A stretch of DNA of 38,213 nt from Paenibacillus hemerocallicola (GTDB lineage Bacteria; Bacillota; Bacilli; Paenibacillales; NBRC-103111). The DNA lies in assembly GCF_006265175.1 (NCBI RefSeq), contig NZ_VDCQ01000082.1, positions 1-38,213 on the forward strand, written 5' to 3'. Below, piece after piece: positions 32,359 to 38,213 of this stretch (position 1 is the stretch's first letter; each line of letters opens with the position of its first letter). The notes beneath the pieces are model-generated. The model did not search any database and was not told the DNA's origin. It was given only the letters and a program-made list of their open reading frames with translations. The translations under genes and the position numbers were made by a program.

Positions 32359-33495
32359 ATGCGCCGGTTGAACGCCAAGACGAGGGAGACCCCTCTCCCG
32401 GCCCCTCCGCGCGACGATGGGATAGTCGGCTGGGGGGACGGTTACAGGGAGGGCAAAAACGAAGGATACCATTACGGCTTGTGCGAATCGATTTATCGTC
32501 AGGCGGCTTCCGCGACTGCCGGGCTGCGCGATGTGAAGGTGCTGTACGTAAAGGCGGACGGCGCTCCTTACGCCGCACTCGATCAGGGAATCGAAGAGGC
32601 GCTGCGGTCGTCGGTCCGGGAGGTCGTCGTCGCCGCGCCGGAGCAGGATGTCGTGCAGCTGTGCGAAGCGGCGAGACCGGATCTGGTGCTCGTCCTCGAT
32701 GCGATCGGACAGTCTTTTCCAACGGAGCAGATCGACCGGATGCGGTCGAAAGGCTTCCGTACGGCGGTATGGCTTCCCGACGATCCTTACCATTCCGACA
32801 AAACCGTCGCGATCGCTCCCCATTACGATTTCGTGTTTACGCTCGAATCGAGCTGCGTCGAGCTATATCGCGAATTGGGATGTCCGCACGTGCATCACCT
32901 GCCTTTCGCCGTCAATCCGGGCTATATCCGGCATGTCCGGGTGGATGAGTCGTACCGGAACGATATTTGCTTCGTGGGCAGCGCCTTCTGGAACCGGGTC
33001 CATTTTTTCGACGAGATCGCCGACTATTTGGCCCGGCAAAAGTTCAAAATCATCGGCTGGTGGTGGGACCGGATGCGCAGCTACGAGCTGTTGGCCGATA
33101 AAATCCACGGCGTATGGCTTTCTCCGGAGGAAACGGCCAAACATTACAGCGGCGCGAAAATCGTCATCAACCTGCACCGGTCGACGGAGGACCCGTCGCA
33201 CAACAGCAATAGCCGCAACATTCCGGCGACTTCGGTCAACCCCCGTCTGTTCGAAATATCTTCATGCGCCACGCTCCAGTTGGTAGACAACCGGACGGAG
33301 CTGCCGGGCTTGTATACGCCGGGGTACGACATCGCGACTTTTTCCACGCCCGGCGAGCTGGTCGACAAAATCGAATACTATTTATCCCATGAGAACGAAA
33401 GGCGGGAAATGGCGAGAAGAGGGTTGCATCGGACAGTGAGCGAGCATACGTACCGGAAACGGATCGAGCGGCTGCTGGGAGCGGTGTTCGGATAA
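32359..33495 (+). CDS. CgeB-family glycosyltransferase (copy 1), GX3 motif
   Basis: A 378-residue protein of the CgeB (spore maturation) family: an N-terminal DUF3880-like domain with RPDLVLVLDAIGQSFP and WLPDDPYHSD, then a Glyco_trans_1_2-type domain (GAKIVINLHRS, TSVNPRLFEISSC, ATFSTPGELVDKIEYYL). In B. subtilis, CgeB is a mother-cell product affecting the outer spore surface. A short basic start is followed by five glycines exactly four apart (Gly24, 28, 32, 36, 40), including GWGDGYREGKNEGYHYG. ATG 32359 has AAAGGGGGTGA 5 nt upstream. It is a paralogue of the next gene. Confidence 0.85.
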   Translation: MRRLNAKTRETPLPAPPRDDGIVGWGDGYREGKNEGYHYGLCESIYRQAASATAGLRDVKVLYVKADGAPYAALDQGIEEALRSSVREVVVAAPEQDVVQLCEAARPDLVLVLDAIGQSFPTEQIDRMRSKGFRTAVWLPDDPYHSDKTVAIAPHYDFVFTLESSCVELYRELGCPHVHHLPFAVNPGYIRHVRVDESYRNDICFVGSAFWNRVHFFDEIADYLARQKFKIIGWWWDRMRSYELLADKIHGVWLSPEETAKHYSGAKIVINLHRSTEDPSHNSNSRNIPATSVNPRLFEISSCATLQLVDNRTELPGLYTPGYDIATFSTPGELVDKIEYYLSHENERREMARRGLHRTVSEHTYRKRIERLLGAVFG

Positions 33496-33529
33496 TTACC
33501 CAAGCTTCGGAGCGTATTCCGATTACTTC

Positions 33530-33544
33530 CGGGGGAGCCCCCCG
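33530..33544 (+). other. Intercistronic hairpin between the CgeB genes
   Basis: A perfect hairpin with CGGGGG and CCCCCG arms around an AGC loop, 30 nt before the second CgeB start. No T-run follows. It may stabilise or attenuate transcripts. Confidence 0.4.
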
Positions 33545-33574
33545 AATAATACCGTGAAGAAAGGAGGGGAGCGA

Positions 33575-34666
33575 ATGCCCACAAAAAAAGCCGTTTGGCC
33601 CCTTGGCTGGGAGGACGGCTACAGGGCGGGCCGGCAGGAAGGGCGACGGCTCGGCACATGCGAGGCGATCTCGCGTCAGCTTCGTTTCGAGGCGCCGGTA
33701 CTGGAGCTGCGGGTGCTCTATGTCCGGACGGGGCTATGGTCATACGATCCGCTCGACCAGGGCATTATCGACGCCTTGCGCCAATTGGTCCGCGAAGTTC
33801 ATGTAGCGGTTCCGACCGACGATACGGTCGCGCTTGCCGCGAGTGTCCGTCCCGATCTCGTGCTGTCCCTGAATTCCGTCGAGTGCTTGAGCGTCGCAAA
33901 GGTGGACGCGATTCGCGGCATGGGCATCCGCACCGCGGTCTGGTTTACCGACGACCCTTACTTTATCGATGCGACCAAGCATATTGCCCCTCATTACGAC
34001 TACGTATTTACGCTGGAGGAAGCGTGCGTGCCGGTGTACCGGGAGCTGGGCTGCGCCAATGTCGCCCATGTGCCGTTCGGAGCGAATACGGCCTATTACT
34101 TGCCGAAGCGCACTGAAGCCCGATTCGAGGCGGACATCTGCTTCATCGGGAGCGCCTTTGTCAACCGGGCCGCTTTTTTCGACCGGATCGCTTCCTATTT
34201 GCAACGGAAAAAGGTGTTTATCGCGGGCTACTGGTGGGAACGGATGGCGAACTTCCCTATGCTCGCCGGTCAAATCCGGAACGGCCAATGGGTATCGCCG
34301 GAAGAAACGGCGTCGTTCTACAACCGGGCCAAAATCGTCATCAACCTGCATCGCTCCATCGATGATGAGACGAATCAAAACGTCGGCGGCATTCCCGCGT
34401 TGTCGGTCAATCCGCGAAGCTTCGAGATCGGCGCCTGCGGGGCCTTTCAATTGACCGACGTCCGCCATAGCCTGGGAGCCGCTTTTGCGCCGGGGGAGGA
34501 GATTGCGACTTACGCGTCGCCGGAGGAGCTAATCGAGAAAGCGGACTATTATTTAAACCATGAGGAAGAACGGCAAACGATCGCGCTGCGGGGCTATGCT
34601 AGAACGATGCGCGAGCATACGTATCCGAGACGCGTCCGGCAGCTGTTGGTCACCGTTTTCGGCTGA
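33575..34666 (+). CDS. CgeB-family glycosyltransferase (copy 2), GX3 motif
   Basis: A 363-residue paralogue of the previous protein with the same domain order: VRPDLVLSLNSVECLS, WFTDDPYFIDATKH, HYDYVFTLEEACVPVYRELG, ADICFIGSAFVNRAAFFD, AKIVINLHRSIDDETNQ and ATYASPEELIEKADYYL. The N-terminus again has five glycines four apart (Gly11, 15, 19, 23, 27) within GWEDGYRAGRQEGRRLG, followed by CEAI (CESI in copy 1). ATG 33575 follows AAAGGAGGGGA by 5 nt. The two copies are arranged in tandem with a 79-bp gap containing a hairpin. Both may add different sugars (inference). Confidence 0.85.
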   Translation: MPTKKAVWPLGWEDGYRAGRQEGRRLGTCEAISRQLRFEAPVLELRVLYVRTGLWSYDPLDQGIIDALRQLVREVHVAVPTDDTVALAASVRPDLVLSLNSVECLSVAKVDAIRGMGIRTAVWFTDDPYFIDATKHIAPHYDYVFTLEEACVPVYRELGCANVAHVPFGANTAYYLPKRTEARFEADICFIGSAFVNRAAFFDRIASYLQRKKVFIAGYWWERMANFPMLAGQIRNGQWVSPEETASFYNRAKIVINLHRSIDDETNQNVGGIPALSVNPRSFEIGACGAFQLTDVRHSLGAAFAPGEEIATYASPEELIEKADYYLNHEEERQTIALRGYARTMREHTYPRRVRQLLVTVFG

Positions 34667-34684
34667 ACGGACATTTGGTCGGAT

Positions 34685-34710
34685 GTCCCCGGCACGGATG
34701 GACCGGGGAC
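34685..34710 (+). other. Intercistronic hairpin before the GT-D gene
   Basis: GTCCCCGG (34685-34692) pairs perfectly with CCGGGGAC (34703-34710) over a 10-nt loop, 19 nt after the second CgeB stop. There is no T-run, so read-through into the next gene is likely. Confidence 0.45.
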
Positions 34711-34756
34711 GAATACGATAAGGGAAAACCAGCACAATTCAAGGTGGTGACGTCAC

Positions 34757-35776
34757 TTGTCTCGTCTCGTTTTGCGCAAGAAGAAACTGCCGTTTAAGCG
34801 AAAAGGGCGGCTTCGACGAAAGGCGTTGCGGAATTCAAGAGGCAGAACGCGCAGTTTGACCGCCGGCGTCAAGTCCGGCGACTCCTTTAACGAAGGCTAT
34901 AATACGGGATATAACAAAGGCTACAACGGCGGCCACGAGGAAGGCTACCGGCAAGGCAAGTACGACGGCGAGGGCCGGAACGAGTGGCGGGACGGCGTCG
35001 ACGGACTGATCGATTCGTTCATTCCGGAGTATGAAATATTGCCGGATTTCACGGCGGAACAAATCGTCGCGGCGGGGGTCGAGCATCTGCGTCCCCATTT
35101 CCGGCATATGCTCACGCCGGATGAGCTGGCAGGCCGCATCCTTCATGCGCTCGACACGCGTTCCCCGTTCTCCCTCGTACGGATCGGCGACGGAGAGCTG
35201 CTGACGCTTGCGCAGGGGAGCGTGCTCAGCGTGGAACAGGTCAAGGAGCAGGGGCCGTTTCTCGGCTATGCCGGCGTAGACGTGCCCGACTTCGACGCGA
35301 GGGATCAGGTGAAGGAGGCGATCAAGCAAGCGACGGTCGTCGGCATTCCGAAGCTGCGGGTGCGCAACTTCCAACCGCTTGCCCTCGCGGTATTCAACGC
35401 GCACGGCATCGGTTACGGATCTGTGACGCTGACCGATTCGTTGATCAATTACTATTTGTACCATGCCGGACATATTTCCCGGATCGTGGGCGGGCGTCGC
35501 GTGCTCATCGCTGGGATGCTTGCGGAGCCGCTTGCCGACTATATGCGGCAAAACGGGGTGAACGTCGTGGCGACGGTATCGCCGGTCGAAGGGGTGAAGG
35601 ACGTTCCTCGCGTCATGGAGGAAATCGCCGCCCGCGATTTCGATATCGCGCTCGTCGCGGCCGGAGTCGCCGCCGTCCTGCTCTCGCAGCGGATCGCCAC
35701 CGAGCTCGGCAAGGTCGCCATCGATTTCGGCCATCTGGCCAATTCGATGATCAAGGGCGAAGCGCCCTTCAAATAG
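34757..35776 (+). CDS. GT-D-fold glycosyltransferase-like protein with basic tail and GX3 motif
   Basis: A 339-residue protein in three parts: residues 1-32 very basic (RKKKLPFKRKGRLRRKALR), 44-73 a run of seven glycines four apart (Gly47 to 71; EGYNTGYNKGYNGGHEEGY), and from about 130 a GT-D-like (former DUF1792) domain with LVRIGDGELLTLAQG (Asp145, Glu147) and LIAGMLAEPLADYM. GT-D enzymes transfer glucose or related sugars onto glycoproteins, as in serine-rich repeat adhesins. TTG 34757 is the start: AAGGTGGTGA ends 6 nt before it and the basic tail follows. It is part of the glycan locus. Confidence 0.75.
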   Translation: MSRLVLRKKKLPFKRKGRLRRKALRNSRGRTRSLTAGVKSGDSFNEGYNTGYNKGYNGGHEEGYRQGKYDGEGRNEWRDGVDGLIDSFIPEYEILPDFTAEQIVAAGVEHLRPHFRHMLTPDELAGRILHALDTRSPFSLVRIGDGELLTLAQGSVLSVEQVKEQGPFLGYAGVDVPDFDARDQVKEAIKQATVVGIPKLRVRNFQPLALAVFNAHGIGYGSVTLTDSLINYYLYHAGHISRIVGGRRVLIAGMLAEPLADYMRQNGVNVVATVSPVEGVKDVPRVMEEIAARDFDIALVAAGVAAVLLSQRIATELGKVAIDFGHLANSMIKGEAPFK

Positions 35777-35796
35777 ACGGGAAAGGGGGAGAAATC

Positions 35797-37161
35797 GTGG
35801 GAACGAGAAAGCGCAAGGGAGCCCGGGCACGGGTTTCCTTGATGAACGCCACGTACAATAACGGCTACAATACAGGCTACGATACCGGGCATTCGCACGG
35901 CTACGGACTGGGCTTCCAGAAAGGAAGCGATTCGTACGCCGCCGGCTTCGACGGTACGAGCATCGTCATCCCGTCGTACAACCAGCAAGCTTATTTGGCC
36001 GATTGCATCGAGAGCATCGGGCAATATACGCCGGAGCCGCATGAAATTATCGTCGTCGACAACGGTTCTACGGACGGTACTGCCGACTATTTGCGGTCAC
36101 TGCGCAAAGCGACCGTCCGGTACAAAATCAGCGAACGCAACCTCGGCTTTGCCGGCGGCGTCAATCAGGGGCTGATGATGGCGCGCGGCTCGACGCTCCT
36201 GTTTCTGAACAACGATACGATCGTTACGGAAGGCTGGCTGTCCAATCAGTTGGCCTGCCTCGGCGGCAGCGACCGTCACGGGCTGGTCGGACCGGTTACG
36301 AACTATATCAGCGGCGATCAGTTGATTTCTACCACGTACGGCTCTACGGAAGAAATGCACCGATTCGCGAAATCGTTCAACCGACCCGATCCCGGCAAGT
36401 GGGCCGTAACCGGGAGGCTGACCGGTTTTTGCGTGCTCATGCGCAAAGAGGTGTTCCGGCGGATCGGTTTTTTGGACGAAGGATTCGAGATCGGCAACTG
36501 CGAGGATGACGATTTCGGCTTTCGCAACCGGCTGCTCGGTCTCGATCTGGTCATCGCGAAGGATACGTTTATCCACCATGTCGGCAGCACGACGATCAAG
36601 ACGCTCACACCGGCCGAGTTCGAGGAAATGTACGCGCGCAATCTCGCCTTTTACTCCGACAAATGGGGCGAGACGCATGCGCTGCTGCAGGAAGTGTCCG
36701 GCCATTGGAACGGAAGTCCGCTCGCCGTAAACGATTTTTATCCGACGCACGTCACCGTGAAAGGAACCGGTCCTACCGTATTTTGGGTGGAGCATGGCAT
36801 ACGGCGTCCATTGGAGAGCTCCGACGGAATTCAGGCAACCCGGCTGTCGCAGATCGAATTGAAAAACTGGCCTTCCGGCGAACCGATTTCCGTCGCGGAA
36901 TGGAACGCCAAGCAAGCCGTAATGGCTGCCGCGGGAAGCCCAGGGGGGCCGCTTGCCGAAGGCCGGATTGCGCAAACTCCGGATGGGCGGCTGTACCAGC
37001 ACCGCGGCGGAAAGCTTCACCGCCTTGTAACGGCTTGGGTCACGGAGGTGTGGAACTTGAACCGGCATCCGGTCCAGACATTGACGGAATCCGAGGCGGC
37101 CGCTTATCCGATCGGACTGCCGGTCATCGCGCCGCCGATCATCAAGGCCGACAATATTTAG
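35797..37161 (+). CDS. GT2 glycosyltransferase with GX3 motif and C-terminal repeat module
   Basis: A 454-residue protein. The start is basic (GTRKRKGARAR), followed by six glycines four apart (Gly23 to 43; NNGYNTGYDTGHSHGYG). A GT-A domain runs from about 53 (TSIVIPSYNQQAYLADC, VVDNGSTDGTADYL, NND with Asp140, NCEDDDFGFRNRLLG). The last ~140 residues hold two related ~50-residue units with F/Y-W/Q, G-x-x-x-R/H-x-L and VAEW/LTESEAAAYP endings, perhaps a carbohydrate- or wall-binding module. GTG 35797 has AAAGGGGGAG about 6 nt upstream. The catalytic half is a paralogue of the GT2 at 27138. Confidence 0.82.
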   Translation: MGTRKRKGARARVSLMNATYNNGYNTGYDTGHSHGYGLGFQKGSDSYAAGFDGTSIVIPSYNQQAYLADCIESIGQYTPEPHEIIVVDNGSTDGTADYLRSLRKATVRYKISERNLGFAGGVNQGLMMARGSTLLFLNNDTIVTEGWLSNQLACLGGSDRHGLVGPVTNYISGDQLISTTYGSTEEMHRFAKSFNRPDPGKWAVTGRLTGFCVLMRKEVFRRIGFLDEGFEIGNCEDDDFGFRNRLLGLDLVIAKDTFIHHVGSTTIKTLTPAEFEEMYARNLAFYSDKWGETHALLQEVSGHWNGSPLAVNDFYPTHVTVKGTGPTVFWVEHGIRRPLESSDGIQATRLSQIELKNWPSGEPISVAEWNAKQAVMAAAGSPGGPLAEGRIAQTPDGRLYQHRGGKLHRLVTAWVTEVWNLNRHPVQTLTESEAAAYPIGLPVIAPPIIKADNI

Positions 37162-37302
37162 AAAAGGCGAAGGCAGCTTTTCTTTGCTTGCGCATGGATG
37201 AGGCTGCCGAGAAGTATGCAAGAGAGGAAGCAGTTACAACTTGATTCGAGCGAATGCTTCCATAGCAAGCTTTGCATGCGCATGGCTCTTAGGAGGGATA
37301 GT

Positions 37303-37572
37303 ATGAGCGTCATCAGGAAGAAGAAGTCCGCCGGCAAATCGGGAAGAAGACGCGTGCGTCGCGCCGTCAAGCGTCCCGGAGGAAAGAGACGGCTGGCGAA
37401 GCGGGGAAAGCGCCGGCTGCTGAGACGCCGCCGCGCGGTCGGCGGAGCAGCGCCGCAGGCCGGGGCCCAAATGACATATGACCAAGGCTACAACATGGGA
37501 TATAACAAAGGCTTCGACGAAGGCTTCGCTCAAGCGTTCGAAGAAGGCTATCAGCACGCTTACGCGTCTTAA
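37303..37572 (+). CDS. Small tag-only protein: Arg-rich tail plus GX3 helix
   Basis: An 89-residue protein with no enzyme domain. Residues 1-44 are almost half Arg/Lys (KSGRRRVRRAVKRPGGKRR, RRLLRRRR), 45-56 a Gly/Ala linker, and 58-89 a GX3 run: Gly62, 66, 70, 74, Ala78, Gly82, Ala86 (YDQGYNMGYNKGFDEGF). Both parts match the N-terminal tags of the enzymes upstream. ATG 37303 has AGGAGGGAT 4-7 nt upstream; longer frames upstream lack a ribosome site. It closes the locus, 141 nt after the last GT2. It may be a hub or spore-surface anchor (inference). No known family was recognised. Confidence 0.75.
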   Translation: MSVIRKKKSAGKSGRRRVRRAVKRPGGKRRLAKRGKRRLLRRRRAVGGAAPQAGAQMTYDQGYNMGYNKGFDEGFAQAFEEGYQHAYAS

Positions 37573-38213
37573 GCCCCGCAAAAAAGGCGAACCGTTAATA
37601 CGGCATACAGCAAGATCCCTTGCTTTCGGGGCACGCGATGAAAACATATGGAGGCGGGGCTAAAGCCGTTGGTTTGCCCGATAAGGGCAAATCGACGGCT
37701 TTCGAAGTAAACCTGGCTTTGAGTCATGAGCTATTACCAAGTCGTGCCCCTTGCAAGCCCGATGAGCAAGTCTGCACCGGGTACTGGCGGCATATTAAGC
37801 GACGGAGGAAGTCTACGATTGCCGTCCGAAAGCCGGAAGGTTAATGGTGAACGGCGGGCGGTGGGCTGTTGGCCGATTAGCATGCTACACGTATAAGTAA
37901 AGTTGAAAAACCGGCTCGTTTGAAGGATACAATAATCGGCTGATGCGGATGGTTAGCCAACCGTATATTACTCCGTGATCGCGATGTACTTGATGTATGC
38001 TGCAACTTCAGCGCCTCGTCGTGGAATTACTGAACCTCATTTCGCTAATCGCTTGCCGGATGGGAAAATTCAGCGAAAAGTGATCCCAGAGGTACTGCTA
38101 AGGTCGGCTTGGTCCGCCGCCGATGAAACGGGAAACAGAAATAAGGTTGAAACCGGCACTATTGTCGGCCAAAAGAAGGGAAACCGACGCGGATAGTGCT
38201 GAAACCAACCTTA
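37573..38213. other. 640-bp tail without a convincing gene
   Basis: No open frame here has both a good ribosome site and recognisable sequence. Positions 37662-37702 form a long two-tier hairpin: AAAGCCGT/ACGGCTTT outside and TTTGCCC/GGGCAAA inside around GATAA, with a 3-nt internal loop. It lacks a T-run. A 73-codon frame (37975-38196) opens without a ribosome site and was not called. The gene downstream of the window cannot be seen. Confidence 0.5.

Noticed and set aside
37975-38196. A 73-codon frame near the right edge
   Set aside because: No ribosome site, no domain, ordinary chance length in this composition.

Overview
The window looks like a chromosomal segment of a GC-rich, endospore-forming member of the Paenibacillaceae (Paenibacillus or Cohnella type). 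The evidence is strong purine-rich Shine-Dalgarno sequences, frequent TTG and GTG starts, a set of spore-coat families (YheC/D, CotH, a CotSA-like glycosyltransferase, CgeB), and short palindromic intergenic repeats. No rRNA, tRNA, CRISPR array, intact insertion sequence or prophage structural gene was seen.

Positions 1-9.8 kb hold ordinary, mostly single-gene units. These are a TIM-barrel glycosidase-like protein, an SGNH esterase, a PF12897-type aminotransferase, a YdcZ-type small exporter, a Nudix hydrolase, dihydrofolate reductase, a SAM methyltransferase, a small membrane protein divergent from an Xre-type repressor with paired TTGAA-N5-TTCAA operators, and a LysR regulator divergent from an EPSP synthase with altered signature motifs.

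Positions 9.8-23.1 kb look like a spore-envelope region. They hold a YheC/D ATP-grasp protein, a 32-codon basic ORF, a nucleoside phosphorylase, a very short L,D-transpeptidase, a CotSA-like GT4, a CotH kinase, a basic Gly/Asn/Arg repeat protein that may be a CotG analogue, and a 2208-residue protein. That protein consists of about 190 decapeptide repeats in a 30-bp register that holds for more than 5.6 kb, ending in an H-type-lectin-like domain. It has no secretion signal, which fits a fibre assembled on the spore by the mother cell.

Positions 23.1-25.1 kb form an AT-rich, gene-poor scar: a small remnant that looks like an RHS/YD-repeat protein, an orphan Imm26-like immunity gene, a TTC microsatellite and a degenerate repeat field.

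Positions 25.1-37.6 kb form one long co-directional glycan locus, with stops and starts overlapping at most junctions. It has three GT2 enzymes, RmlA, an LhgO-like FAD oxidase, RmlC, an atypical SDR, RmlD, two CgeB-type glycosyltransferases, a GT-D-fold protein, a fourth GT2 with an added C-terminal module, and an 89-residue protein. The last five proteins each carry a run of five or more glycines (or Gly/Ala) exactly four residues apart (GYxxGYxxG). Three of these, plus two upstream GT2s, also begin with a strongly basic tail. The 89-residue protein consists of only those two tags. My reading is a spore-surface glycosylation assembly whose enzymes are recruited by shared docking helices, possibly acting on the repeat fibre. 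The tags are visible in the sequence; the recruitment model is inference. The last 0.6 kb has no convincing gene.
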